From NCBI RefSeq assembly GCF_015864575.1, contig NZ_JADYWW010000002.1, positions 558,001-622,000 on the forward strand: a DNA stretch of 64,000 nucleotides, read 5' to 3'. The first letter of the stretch is position 1. Each line of letters opens with the position of its first letter. The stretch comes from Salinibacterium sp. SWN248. Lineage in GTDB: Bacteria > Actinomycetota > Actinomycetes > Actinomycetales > Microbacteriaceae. The translations under genes were made by a program, and so were the position numbers. Shown one piece after another: positions 34,238-43,114 of this stretch. The notes below the pieces were generated by a model. That model saw only the letters and a program-made list of their open reading frames with translations, did no database searches and was not told where the DNA came from.

Positions 34238-35269
34238 ATGAGAGCAATTGTTTACCGCGAGACCGGCGACCCCTCCGTATTGAACCTCGTCGAGCGACCC
34301 GTGCTCGAACCCGGGCCCGACGAAGTGCGCGTGCGCATTGTCGTGAGCGGGGTGAACCCCACCGATTGGAAGTCACGCCGTGGTGCGGCATCCGGTCAGG
34401 CCTTGCCTTTTGATGAGGTTGTACCCGGCCAGGACGGTGCCGGCATCGTTGAAGCGATCGGCTCTGACGTGCAGCATGTCCGCGTCGGTGACCGCGTGTG
34501 GCTTGCCCTCGCCGCGTACCAGCGCTCGAACAGCGGCTCGAGCCAAGAGCAGGCCGTGCTGCCCGCCGAACGTGTTTTCGCGCTGCCCGCGAGCGCAAGC
34601 TTTGACCAGGGCGCCAGCATGGGGGTTCCCGCGATCACCGCGTACCGCGCGCTGACCGTGGCTGAAGACGGCCCCGACGAACTGCATCCGACCGCTCTCA
34701 GCGGCAAGGTCGTACTCGTCGCCGGTGGAGCCGGTGCCGTAGGTCATGCCGCGATTCAGCTTGCTCGCTGGGCTGACGCGACCGTAATCACAACCGTAAG
34801 CGGACCGGCGAAAGCGGCCCTCGCTACCGCCGCCGGCGCTCACCACGTTCTCACCTACACCGACGCCGACATTGTCGAGCAGATCCGCGCGATTGCTCCC
34901 GAGGGCGTCGACCAAATCGTTGAAGTCGCGCCCGCCCAGAATGCTGACCTCGACCTTGCGGTCATTCGCAATCGAGGCTCGATCTCTGTCTACGCCAACA
35001 ACGGCGGCGACGAGATGACCCTCGATGTGCGCCGCCACTTCGCCCTCAACGTGCGCTACCAATTTGTGTTGCTCTACACCGTGGGCATTGATGCGATTTG
35101 TGCCGCGGCCGACGCCATCAACCGCGCCATCGACGACGGAGCGCTCGGCATCGGCGAAGAGACCGGCCTGCCGCTGCACCGCTTCGACCTTGCTCACACC
35201 GCGGATGCTCACGCTCTTGTTGAGAGCGGTGCCGTCGGCAAAGTACTGATCGACGTTACGGCGCCTTAG
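34238..35269 (+). CDS. NADPH:quinone reductase-like MDR protein
   Basis: A 343-residue zinc-free medium-chain reductase of the zeta-crystallin/quinone reductase group. It starts MRAIVYRETGDPSVLNLVER, contains GVNPTDWKSRRG and VVPGQDGAGIVEAIG, and its NADPH site is VLVAGGAGAVGHAAIQLAR at about residue 158. No zinc ligands are present. The likely role is one-electron-safe reduction of quinones or enones. It follows the GntR gene after a 95-bp gap with no feature, and may have its own promoter. Confidence 0.88.
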   Translation: MRAIVYRETGDPSVLNLVERPVLEPGPDEVRVRIVVSGVNPTDWKSRRGAASGQALPFDEVVPGQDGAGIVEAIGSDVQHVRVGDRVWLALAAYQRSNSGSSQEQAVLPAERVFALPASASFDQGASMGVPAITAYRALTVAEDGPDELHPTALSGKVVLVAGGAGAVGHAAIQLARWADATVITTVSGPAKAALATAAGAHHVLTYTDADIVEQIRAIAPEGVDQIVEVAPAQNADLDLAVIRNRGSISVYANNGGDEMTLDVRRHFALNVRYQFVLLYTVGIDAICAAADAINRAIDDGALGIGEETGLPLHRFDLAHTADAHALVESGAVGKVLIDVTAP

Positions 35270-35293
35270 CCCCAACGCCTGTGCTTGCGCACC

Positions 35294-37249
35294 TCAGCGC
35301 GCAGCGGGGTGCGCGACCCCTGGCAGAGTCCAGATAGCGCAGGTGCGACCGGCCGCCGAGAGCGTGAGCCCGGCGGCGGAGGATGCCAGAGTCGCGTCGC
35401 CGGAGAGGAACGCGGGGCTCGCAACATCCGCCCCCAGCTCAACACCGAGCACAGTGGCCGGCAGCGTCACGGTCAGCGGCGAGCGCGCAACAACCACCAG
35501 AACGGTGGCGGCGGCATCCTCGCGTACGAAGACGAGCGCGTCATCGGCAACGTGTAGCCAGCGCAGGCCGCCGTGCGAGAGCGTGGGCAGCTCACGCCGC
35601 AGCGCGATCAGCTGGCGGTACACGTCGAGCGTGGGCGCCACGGCGGGGTCGGTTTCGGTTCCCCACGGGATCGGCGTGCGCGACATTTCGCCATCGTCGC
35701 CGCTGAGACCGAACTCGTCGCCCGCGAAGACGACGGGCACTCCCGGCAGCGTCACCGAGAGTGCGAGAGCGAGCGGCACGTTCTCGGCGGGCGCATGCGT
35801 GCGGAACCGCGCGGTGTCGTGAGTGTCGAGCGCGTTCATGTTGCCGAGCCGGATGCGCCACGGAATGCTGGCCGTGAACCGCACCGTCATCTCCGCAAAG
35901 TCGCGTGCGCTGTAGTTCGGGATGCCGCCGATGGGCTGCCCAAAGAACCACGCCTCGGGGTCGATCGAGCCATCCGCGGTGACGTGCGAGGTGTCACCGG
36001 GTTCGGTGAGCCAGCCCCACACCGGCCTCGTGAACGACGGGTACGTCATCGCCCCGTGCCACGCATCACCCTGCAGATCGCTCGCGGCATCGTTCGTCGA
36101 CTCCGCCAACAGCACCGTGTCCGGGTTCACGTCTTCCATGGTGCGACGGATGATCTGCCGCACCTTCTCGTTGAGATCCTCCGCGCCCATGCGCCCGGTC
36201 ATGTTCGCGACATCCACGCGCCAACCGTCGAAGTTGTAGGGCTCTTTCAACCAGTGCGCGACCACCGAATCGTCGCCCTCGATAAACCGCCGACGCAGCT
36301 CGGTCGAGTTCCAGTTGAACTTCGGCAGGCTGGGAGTGCCCAACCAGCCCACGTACTCGGTGTGCTCGTCGTTCGTGAAGTAGTAGAAGTCGCCCTCGGG
36401 CGCGTCCGGCTTTCCGAGCGCGGCCTGGAACCATTCATGCGCAGAGCCCGAGTGGTTCGTCGTGAGGTCGCCAATGACTTTGAGACCGCGAGCGTGGGCA
36501 TTGTCGACCAAACGGATCAGCGCTTCGCGCCCGCCCAACAGCTCATCGACATCCACGAAACTCGACGCGTCATAGCGATGGTTCGAGCGGGCCGGGAAGA
36601 TCGGCGTGAGATACAGCATCGTCACGCCGAGCGAGGTCAGGTGATCGAGGTGCTCGGTGATGCCATCGAGGTCTCCCCCATAGAACTGCTGCGAGCGGCC
36701 GGGCAGCACCGGATCAACCGGCTCGTCCCAGCGCGCGGCAATCGCCCACTCGGGCTTGGCGTGAGCGTCGGCGGCGGATGACCGGGCAAAGCGATCGGGG
36801 AACACCTGGTACATCACCGTCTCCGCCAACCACTCGGGAGCAGCCGGAGTCGCGAGCAGCGCGAAGTCTTCGGAGTCGAGCGTCTCGATCGAGTGCAGCC
36901 CGCTCTGGTTGAGCCACTCGATACGGCCTGCGTTGCCGTGGCCTGCTGGCGCTGCCGCTGCATCAGAAGCCCCAGCCGCTCCCTCGTGCACGAGCAACCA
37001 CCGATAGCCATGCCGCGGATTCTCGACCACGATGTCGGCCTGCCACCAGTCCCAGCCTGCCGCGGTTCCGGTGAGGCGGGCATCCGTCCAGCGTGGTTCG
37101 TGGTCGGGATTCTCGCGCACCCGCACCGCCTTCAGCGGGCCGTAGCCGACCGGCACTCGAAGACGCAGAGTGACGGCGTCGCCGAGAGCGGGAGTCTGAG
37201 TCGAGACGTGTAGCGCCGAGCCATCGTGGTGCGGGAGAAGGGCATCCAT
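35294..37249 (-). CDS. GH13 cyclomaltodextrinase / neopullulanase-like enzyme
   Basis: A 651-residue intracellular glycoside hydrolase with no signal peptide. Residues 1-125 look like the N-terminal beta domain (CBM34-like) of this subfamily; the (beta/alpha)8 domain follows with GWRVDVAN (nucleophile Asp346), LLAESTND (acid/base Glu383) and ALDTHDTARF (third Asp). LTPIFPARSNHRYDASSF is a subfamily marker. It would cut imported maltodextrins or cyclodextrins. Its ATG overlaps the malG stop by one base, so it is the last gene of the malEFG operon. Confidence 0.9.
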   Translation of the reverse strand: MDALLPHHDGSALHVSTQTPALGDAVTLRLRVPVGYGPLKAVRVRENPDHEPRWTDARLTGTAAGWDWWQADIVVENPRHGYRWLLVHEGAAGASDAAAAPAGHGNAGRIEWLNQSGLHSIETLDSEDFALLATPAAPEWLAETVMYQVFPDRFARSSAADAHAKPEWAIAARWDEPVDPVLPGRSQQFYGGDLDGITEHLDHLTSLGVTMLYLTPIFPARSNHRYDASSFVDVDELLGGREALIRLVDNAHARGLKVIGDLTTNHSGSAHEWFQAALGKPDAPEGDFYYFTNDEHTEYVGWLGTPSLPKFNWNSTELRRRFIEGDDSVVAHWLKEPYNFDGWRVDVANMTGRMGAEDLNEKVRQIIRRTMEDVNPDTVLLAESTNDAASDLQGDAWHGAMTYPSFTRPVWGWLTEPGDTSHVTADGSIDPEAWFFGQPIGGIPNYSARDFAEMTVRFTASIPWRIRLGNMNALDTHDTARFRTHAPAENVPLALALSVTLPGVPVVFAGDEFGLSGDDGEMSRTPIPWGTETDPAVAPTLDVYRQLIALRRELPTLSHGGLRWLHVADDALVFVREDAAATVLVVVARSPLTVTLPATVLGVELGADVASPAFLSGDATLASSAAGLTLSAAGRTCAIWTLPGVAHPAAR

Positions 37250-38175
37250 TACTTCACGCTTCCTGCGGTCAGCCCGCCGACGATGTATTTCTGCAGGAAC
37301 AAGAACAGGGTCATCACCGGGATCGCGGCGAGCACGGCGCCGGCGGCGAAGATGCTCCAGTTGCGCGAGAACTCTTGAGAGACGAATTGGTAGAGACCCA
37401 CCGCGAGGGTCTGCTTATCAGGATCAATCAAAACGATGCTCGCGATCACGAACTCGCTGGTCGTGCCGACAAACGACAGCAGGCCCACGACCGCCAAGAT
37501 CGGGGCAACGAGGCGCAGGATGATCGTGAAGAAGATGCGCGCATGACCGGCGCCATCGATCTTCGCCGCCTCATCAATGGATGACGGAACCGTGTTGAAG
37601 AACCCGTACATCAGGTAGGTGTTCACTCCGAGCGCGCCACCGAGGTAGACCATGATGAGCCCGATTTGGCTGTTGAGCCCGATTGCCGGGAAGATTTCGG
37701 AGATTCCGGAGAGCAACAAGAAGATGGCGACGACCGCGAGCAACTGCGGAAACATTTGCACGAGCAGCAGCGTGAGCAGCCCCACCCGGCGGCCGATGAA
37801 CCGCATGCGCGAAAAGGCATATGCCGCGAGAGCCCCGAGGAAGACGGTGCCGAGCGAGGAGATACCGCCGATCAGCAGAGTGTTGCCGAACCACGCCGCG
37901 TAAGGCTGTTGCGGACGGTTGAAGAGATCGACGTAGCTCTCGAAGCTGAAGTTCGAGAAGAGCGAGTTGGCGGTCACGAGGGTGCCGCCGGGGTTCAGCG
38001 ACGCACTAAACACGTAGAGCAGCGGGAACGCCGCGAAGATCGACATGACGATTCCGATGAGGTGACGCCAGCCGGTCTCGCGGAAATAGCGCTTGAAGGG
38101 CCGCTTCGGGTGACCGACGACTACGTCCGAGCGCACGGCGGCATCCGGGTTCTGCTTCTGAGTTGTTGCAGCCAT
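37249..38175 (-). CDS. malG: Maltose/maltodextrin ABC transporter permease (MalG type)
   Basis: A 308-residue permease with six membrane segments. The coupling loop with Glu-Ala-Ala is in SSIDEAAKIDGAGHARIFFT (about residue 217), and the C-terminus ends in QKYIVGGLTAGSVK, the standard ending of MalG-type proteins. It pairs with MalF; the malF stop is 1 bp upstream of its start. Assignment to maltodextrin rests on the neighbouring GH13 enzymes and LacI regulator. Confidence 0.92.
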   Translation of the reverse strand: MAATTQKQNPDAAVRSDVVVGHPKRPFKRYFRETGWRHLIGIVMSIFAAFPLLYVFSASLNPGGTLVTANSLFSNFSFESYVDLFNRPQQPYAAWFGNTLLIGGISSLGTVFLGALAAYAFSRMRFIGRRVGLLTLLLVQMFPQLLAVVAIFLLLSGISEIFPAIGLNSQIGLIMVYLGGALGVNTYLMYGFFNTVPSSIDEAAKIDGAGHARIFFTIILRLVAPILAVVGLLSFVGTTSEFVIASIVLIDPDKQTLAVGLYQFVSQEFSRNWSIFAAGAVLAAIPVMTLFLFLQKYIVGGLTAGSVK

Positions 38176-38176
38176 C

Positions 38177-39790
38177 TCAGTTCAACTCCTCAAGCGACTT
38201 CGTGCGACGGAAACTGATGATGGCGATGCCCGCCACCAGAATGAAGATGATGATCGCGAACGCGCTCGCGAGGCCGTAATCGCGGTTGGCTCCCACGAAG
38301 GCGACCTTGTAGACCATCGAAATCAGGATGTCCGTGGCACCAACATTCACCCCCGCGGAGACATCGCGCGGCCCACCGTTGGTGAGCATGTAAATGAGGT
38401 TGAAATTGTTGAAGTTGAACGCAAACGACGAGATCAACAGCGGCGCAACCGAGACCAACAACAGGGGCAGCTTGACGAATCTAAAGATGGCCCACGGCTT
38501 AGCGCCATCCACTGTCGCAGCTTCGGTGAGCTCTTCAGGGATTGCCTGCAGCGCCCCCGTCGTCACCAAGAACATGTACGGAAAACCGAGCCACAGGTTC
38601 ACGAACAGTATCGAGCCTTTGGCCAGCCACTCGTTCGTGAGCCACGGCACTTCGGCTCCGCCGAGCAGCACCACATTGATGAAGCCGAACTCCTGGTTCA
38701 TCATTCCGGCCCACACCAGTGCCGACAGGAAGCCAGGGAAGGCGTACGGCAAGATCATGATGATGCGGTAGTACTTGCGACTCTTCATCCGCTTGTCATT
38801 GAACACAATCGCCAAGAACAGTCCGAGCGCGAAGGTCGTGAAGACCGAGAGGAACGCGAACGCGAAGGTCCATACCGTCACGCTAATCAGCGGACCACGG
38901 ATGGAGTCCTCGCTGAACGCGCGAACGAAGTTGTCGAGTCCGACCTCGATTTTCCATCCCGGCAGCAGCTCTTGGCCGGCATCCGAGGTGAAGGCGCCGG
39001 TGCCGATGTCGGAGTACGTAATGCCGGAATTCTTGTCGCGCATGGTGCCGGCGGCTTCGTCGTAGTCGAGTGACGAGGTGTAGAGGAAGGCGCTCGACCC
39101 GTCGGGGGTGCGCAGCATGCCGTCGTTGGGATCGTCGGTCAGTGGGACGCTGATGGCGGCGATTTCGGTCTGCTTGCCGAGGATGTCTTGGAAGCCAAGA
39201 CTCGTATACCCGTCGAGTCCAACCGCGACACCTCCCTCAAGCTGGGCGTTCTGCACCTCTTTGAGTGGCCGTTCGTTGCCACCGATGCTCACACTGCCGT
39301 CGGGTTCGGTGACGAGGAAGGAGATTTCGCCCAATTGCTCGAGCACCGTGAGACGGTAGTTTGGCGAATCGGCGACGCGGTTCTGCGATGACAGCAGCAG
39401 CGAATTGACGGCATCCGCTTTCGTGGAATTGTGGCCGGTTCCGTAGTTCGTGAACGCGATGTAGCCCGAGTAGAGCAGCACAAAGATTTGGAAGATCGCG
39501 AGAAAGATCAGGCCCGGCGCGAGGTACTTGGCGGGCAGCTTTCCGCGGGAGAAGTAGATCCAGTTGACGAGCAACGTGACCGCAACGACGAGTCCAGCCA
39601 CGAGCCACGATTCGCTGCGCACGAGCACGAACAGCGCATAGATCGCGATGGCGTCGACGACACCGAGACCCAGAATCTTGACGGCGACAATTTTCCAGCC
39701 ACCGGCTGCGGCATCCGCAATTCTGGTCGCACGTTTCGCGCGGGCAGACTGCCGGATGGGGCCGGGATCAGTCTCGGGGGTTGTCGTCAC
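38177..39790 (-). CDS. malF: Maltose/maltodextrin ABC transporter permease (MalF type)
   Basis: A 537-residue permease, longer than most sugar permeases because it carries the large outside domain of MalF between segments 3 and 4 (about residues 115-275). The coupling loop is ELTEAATVDGAKPWAIFRFV near residue 420. The start is GTG with GGAGA upstream. The malE stop is 131 bp away across two hairpins, which could lower permease expression relative to the binding protein, as seen in other mal operons. Confidence 0.92.
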   Translation of the reverse strand: MTTTPETDPGPIRQSARAKRATRIADAAAGGWKIVAVKILGLGVVDAIAIYALFVLVRSESWLVAGLVVAVTLLVNWIYFSRGKLPAKYLAPGLIFLAIFQIFVLLYSGYIAFTNYGTGHNSTKADAVNSLLLSSQNRVADSPNYRLTVLEQLGEISFLVTEPDGSVSIGGNERPLKEVQNAQLEGGVAVGLDGYTSLGFQDILGKQTEIAAISVPLTDDPNDGMLRTPDGSSAFLYTSSLDYDEAAGTMRDKNSGITYSDIGTGAFTSDAGQELLPGWKIEVGLDNFVRAFSEDSIRGPLISVTVWTFAFAFLSVFTTFALGLFLAIVFNDKRMKSRKYYRIIMILPYAFPGFLSALVWAGMMNQEFGFINVVLLGGAEVPWLTNEWLAKGSILFVNLWLGFPYMFLVTTGALQAIPEELTEAATVDGAKPWAIFRFVKLPLLLVSVAPLLISSFAFNFNNFNLIYMLTNGGPRDVSAGVNVGATDILISMVYKVAFVGANRDYGLASAFAIIIFILVAGIAIISFRRTKSLEELN

Positions 39791-39835
39791 GGGGATTCTC
39801 CATTGAAGGCGTGCAGGTCAGTCGAGCGGTGCGAA

Positions 39836-39867
39836 CCGGGACTGCGTTCTGAGAACGCAGTGCCCGG
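39836..39867 (-). terminator. Intercistronic hairpin between malE and malF
   Basis: CCGGG-ACTGCGTTCT (39836-39850) pairs with AGAACGCAGT-G-CCCGG (39852-39867): 15 base pairs with one bulge around a single central base, close to a perfect palindrome. No T run follows on the minus strand. It probably acts as an mRNA stabiliser or weak terminator that raises malE over malF; it could also be a protein-binding palindrome. Confidence 0.6.
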
Positions 39868-39885
39868 CTCGGTGGTGCAGCGGAA

Positions 39886-39915
39886 GTGGCCGCTCGCATG
39901 CAGACGGGCGGCCAC
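39886..39915 (-). terminator. Second intercistronic hairpin directly after malE
   Basis: GTGGCCGC (39886-39893) and GCGGCCAC (39908-39915) form a perfect 8-bp stem with a 14-base loop, 7 bases beyond the malE stop codon. With the hairpin at 39836-39867 it gives a two-step structure in the malE-malF gap. Confidence 0.5.
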
Positions 39916-39921
39916 CGTGAG

Positions 39922-41154
39922 CTATCCGGCGATAGCGGTTTCGATGTCGCCTGACATCTTCTGCCAGAGCGACGTTGCGTCGCCGCCGTTGATGATGGCG
40001 GCTTCGGTGACACCCCAGAACTCCCAGACGGCTCCCATAGCGGGGATCGACGGCATGGGAACAGCGTTTTCTCCGACGGAACCGAATCCGGCAACGATCG
40101 GGTCGGCGCTTGCTGCTTCGAAGGATGCCGTGAGCGCTGGTGCGCGTCCGCCAACTTCGAACAGTGCGGTCTGCACTTCTTCGCTGCCCATGTAGTTCAC
40201 GATGAACTCGTTTGCGGCGAGCGCATTCTCGCTCTTAGAACTGACGAAGAAGCCCTGCACTCCCACGAATGGTTGTGCGGTTTCGCCACCGGCGGAGGGG
40301 ATCGGGTCGATCGCAACGTCGATGCCTGCTTCGACGGCGGCGGGCACGTTCCATGGTCCGGTCAGGTAGAAGGGCGATTCTCCGGCGATGAACTTCTCCT
40401 TGGCGAGGTCGCCAGTGATGTTGGTGTTGAGTACGCCTGCGGCGCCCTGTTCACCGAGCCAGGCCGCGAACTTATCGCCACCGTTGTTGCCGATTTCGAG
40501 AGCGTCGGCGTCGTAGCTTCCGTCAGCGGCGGTGCCGAAGACGGGTGCACCGAACGAGGTCTGGAAGGGGTACAGGTGGTACGGGTCGGCCGCTTCAGGG
40601 TCGAGCCCTACCAAGAACGGGTATTCGGTTCCGGCGGCTTCGCCCATCGTGACCATCTCGTCGAAGGTCGCTGGGGTGCTCGGCGCGAGGGCCGTGTTGC
40701 GCACGAGAGCGATGTTTTCGATCGAGTAAGGAACGCCGTAGACCTGGCCTTCGTAGCTCATGGCGGTGATTCCGACGTCTTGGAAGGCATCCGCTTTGTC
40801 TCCGAGTTCGACGGGAGCAACGACACCGTTGGTCACGAAGGTTCCGAGCCAGTCGTGGGCGCCGATGACAACGTCGGGGCCCTTTCCGGTGGGCACTTGC
40901 GCGATGAACTGGTCGCGAATGTCACCGAATTCTTTTTGTACAAGCTTCACTTCGACACCGGTCTCGGCAGTGAAGTCTGCTGCGGCGTCTTTGAGCACGG
41001 CCGCGCGGTCGGCGTCGACCCACACGGTGAGTGCTTCGCCGGTTCCGGCGCTGTTATCTGCTGTGTCGGATGCTGCTGTGCATCCGGTTAGTACTAGCGA
41101 TGCAGTAACTGTGAGTGCGCCTACGGCCCACAGTCCTTTGTTGTTCACCCTCAT
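39922..41154 (-). CDS. malE: Maltose/maltodextrin-binding lipoprotein
   Basis: A 410-residue family 1 solute-binding lipoprotein. The signal peptide ends with LVLTGC, lipobox Cys25. The mature part shows the MalE pattern: LTVWVDADRAAVLKDAAADF, FIAQVPTGKGPDVVIGAHDWLG, YGVPYSIENIALVRN, and SPFYLTGPWNVPAAVEAGID. The ATG has AAAGG upstream. It is the first gene of the malE-malF-malG-GH13 operon and diverges from the alpha-glucosidase gene; LacI-type operators lie within 50 bases of its start. Confidence 0.93.
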   Translation of the reverse strand: MRVNNKGLWAVGALTVTASLVLTGCTAASDTADNSAGTGEALTVWVDADRAAVLKDAAADFTAETGVEVKLVQKEFGDIRDQFIAQVPTGKGPDVVIGAHDWLGTFVTNGVVAPVELGDKADAFQDVGITAMSYEGQVYGVPYSIENIALVRNTALAPSTPATFDEMVTMGEAAGTEYPFLVGLDPEAADPYHLYPFQTSFGAPVFGTAADGSYDADALEIGNNGGDKFAAWLGEQGAAGVLNTNITGDLAKEKFIAGESPFYLTGPWNVPAAVEAGIDVAIDPIPSAGGETAQPFVGVQGFFVSSKSENALAANEFIVNYMGSEEVQTALFEVGGRAPALTASFEAASADPIVAGFGSVGENAVPMPSIPAMGAVWEFWGVTEAAIINGGDATSLWQKMSGDIETAIAG

Positions 41155-41173
41155 TGGTGCTGCCTTTCGTCAG

Positions 41174-41203
41174 TGAAAGCATTGCAAACTGCAAGCGCTT
41201 CCA
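41174..41203. promoter_or_regulatory. LacI-type operators at the malE promoter
   Basis: TGCAAGCGCTTCCA at 41190-41203 matches the LacI/GalR-family operator core (AAGCGCTT), and TGAAAGCATTGCAA at 41174-41187 is a weaker copy 16 bases away. Both lie 20-50 bases upstream of the malE start. They are expected to bind the LacI regulator encoded at 43115-44131. Confidence 0.75.
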
Positions 41204-41287
41204 TGTATACCTCCTATAGGCAGGGTTCGGCAACAGTCGTTCACAAAATTTTCAGCATTTACGGCAAGAGGAATGAGAAGAACAATG

Positions 41288-41301
41288 TGGAAGCGCTTAG
41301 C
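41288..41301. promoter_or_regulatory. LacI-type operator at the alpha-glucosidase promoter
   Basis: TGGAAGCGCTTAGC, with the same palindromic AAGCGCTT core as the site at 41190, lies 32 bases upstream of the chosen start of the alpha-glucosidase gene. The two strong sites are 98 bases apart, which places one operator over each arm of the divergent promoter and could allow a loop. Confidence 0.75.
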
Positions 41302-41332
41302 TTTTAGTGCCGATGGCGATAGTGTGGCGGCT

Positions 41333-43003
41333 ATGACTTCCGTGCTTCAGGACACCGAATGGTGGCGCTCCGCCGTTATTTACCAGATCTACCCGCGGTC
41401 ATTTGCCGACGCAAACGGCGATGGGATGGGCGATTTGCTCGGCATCCGCGACCGCCTTCCCGAGTTAGCTGAGCTCGGCATCGACGCCGTCTGGCTTTCG
41501 CCGTTTTACACCTCACCGCAGCGCGATGCCGGCTACGACGTTGCTGACTACTGCGACGTCGACCCCCTGTTCGGCACGCTCGATGACTTCGACTCGATGA
41601 CGAGTCGCGCCCACGAGCTTGGACTGCGGGTCATCGTCGACCTCGTGCCCAATCACTCCTCAAGCGACCACCGATGGTTCCAGGCCGCGCTTGCCGCCGA
41701 GCCCGGTAGCCCCGAGCGCGACCGCTACATGTTCCGCGATGGCCTGGGCGAGAACGGTGAGCTGCCACCCAATAACTGGCAGTCGGTGTTCGGTGGCGAC
41801 GCCTGGACGCGCACAACGAACCACGATGGCACGCTCGGTCAGTGGTACCTGCACCTCTTCGACACCACCCAACCCGATTTCAACTGGGAGAACCGCTGGG
41901 TGCGCGACCAGTTCGCCGACATCCTTCGCTTCTGGCTCGACCGTGACGTGGACGGCTTCCGGGTGGATGTCGCCCACGGCATGATCAAAGCCGACGGCCT
42001 GCCCGACTGGACTCCCCCGGTCGCCGGCGGCAGCATGGGCGGGGCCGGCACGACTGACGCCGAGCTTGCCGCATCCCGCGCACCGTTCTGGGCTCAAGAT
42101 GGCGTGCACGAGATTTACCGCGAGTGGCGCGAGATTCTGAACAGCTACGACGGCGAGCGCATTTTGGCTGCCGAAGCGTGGGTCGATCCGCTCACCGAGA
42201 TGGCCAATTGGGTGCGTCCGGATGAGATGCACCAGGCCTTCAACTTCCCTTACCTCGAGACACCGTGGGCTGCTGGCCCGCTGCGCTCCGTGATCGACGC
42301 CTCGATCAGTGCGTTCTCTGCCGTAGAAGCACCCAGCACGTGGGTGCTTTCGAACCACGATGTTGTTCGTCACGCGTCGCGCCTCGCGCTGACCGCCGAG
42401 AACCCGCAGGGTCACGGCATCGGACCGAAGTCTGCCGGCCTCCCGATTCCCGAGCTGGGTCTTCGTCGCGCCCGCGCCGCGACCGCCCTCATGCTCGCCC
42501 TGCCGGGTAGTGCCTACCTCTATCAGGGCGAAGAACTCGGCCTGCCCGAAGTAATCGACCTCCCCGATGAGGCTCGCCAGGACCCGACGTGGTTCCGCAC
42601 CAATGGTGAGCGCTACGGCCGCGACGGCTGCCGCGTTCCGATCCCGTGGGAGGCGAACTCCCCCTCCTACGGCTTCGGCCCCACGGATGCCTCGTGGTTG
42701 CCGCAACCCGAAGAATGGGCAACTCTCGCCCGCGACGCCCAACGCGACGACAGCACCTCGACACTCTCGCTGTACCGCAACGCTCTCGCCCTTCGCCGCG
42801 CTCACGAGTTGGCAACCAACGAGCTCGAATGGCTCGACACCGGCACCGACACCGTGCTCGGTTTCCGCACCGGCGACGTGCGTGTCTTTGCCAACACCGG
42901 CGACACCGGCGTGGCGTTGCCGGCCGGCGACGTGCTGCTGTCGAGCGGCCCCTTGGTCGACGATCAACTGCCGGCAGACACGACAGTGTGGCTGAGGGCA
43001 TAG
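41333..43003 (+). CDS. GH13 alpha-glucosidase (oligo-1,6-glucosidase-like)
   Basis: A 556-residue intracellular enzyme. Motifs: EWWRSAVIYQIYPRSFADAN at the start, DLVPNHSS, DGFRVDVAHGM with nucleophile Asp212, ILAAEAWVD with acid/base Glu281, and LSNHDVVRH with Asp343. This pattern fits GH13 alpha-glucosidases that trim short maltooligosaccharides. ATG 41333 is preferred because the 20 codons before it would run over the LacI operator. It diverges from malE and precedes the lacI-type gene on the same strand, 111 bp away. Confidence 0.92.
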   Translation: MTSVLQDTEWWRSAVIYQIYPRSFADANGDGMGDLLGIRDRLPELAELGIDAVWLSPFYTSPQRDAGYDVADYCDVDPLFGTLDDFDSMTSRAHELGLRVIVDLVPNHSSSDHRWFQAALAAEPGSPERDRYMFRDGLGENGELPPNNWQSVFGGDAWTRTTNHDGTLGQWYLHLFDTTQPDFNWENRWVRDQFADILRFWLDRDVDGFRVDVAHGMIKADGLPDWTPPVAGGSMGGAGTTDAELAASRAPFWAQDGVHEIYREWREILNSYDGERILAAEAWVDPLTEMANWVRPDEMHQAFNFPYLETPWAAGPLRSVIDASISAFSAVEAPSTWVLSNHDVVRHASRLALTAENPQGHGIGPKSAGLPIPELGLRRARAATALMLALPGSAYLYQGEELGLPEVIDLPDEARQDPTWFRTNGERYGRDGCRVPIPWEANSPSYGFGPTDASWLPQPEEWATLARDAQRDDSTSTLSLYRNALALRRAHELATNELEWLDTGTDTVLGFRTGDVRVFANTGDTGVALPAGDVLLSSGPLVDDQLPADTTVWLRA

Positions 43004-43027
43004 ACCAACGCGGCACCGAATTCTCGC

Positions 43028-43087
43028 GAATGGATGCCGGTCGATAGAATCAGCAGCGGCGCGACCGCTGTAGGGCGGCATCCATTC
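43028..43087. repeat. 12-bp inverted repeat upstream of the LacI regulator gene
   Basis: GAATGGATGCCG (43028-43039) and CGGCATCCATTC (43076-43087) are perfect inverted copies, 36 bases apart, in the 111-base gap after the alpha-glucosidase gene. Each holds the hexamer GGATGC that is over-represented in this window. It could form a hairpin terminator or be an operator; no T run follows. Confidence 0.55.
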
Positions 43088-43114
43088 TCGTCAGAATCCA
43101 ACGGAGGGCAACTG

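Noticed and set aside
41660-43081. 473-codon frame opposite the alpha-glucosidase gene
   Set aside because: It is an antisense shadow of a clear GH13 gene with all catalytic motifs; high G+C makes such long antisense frames common.
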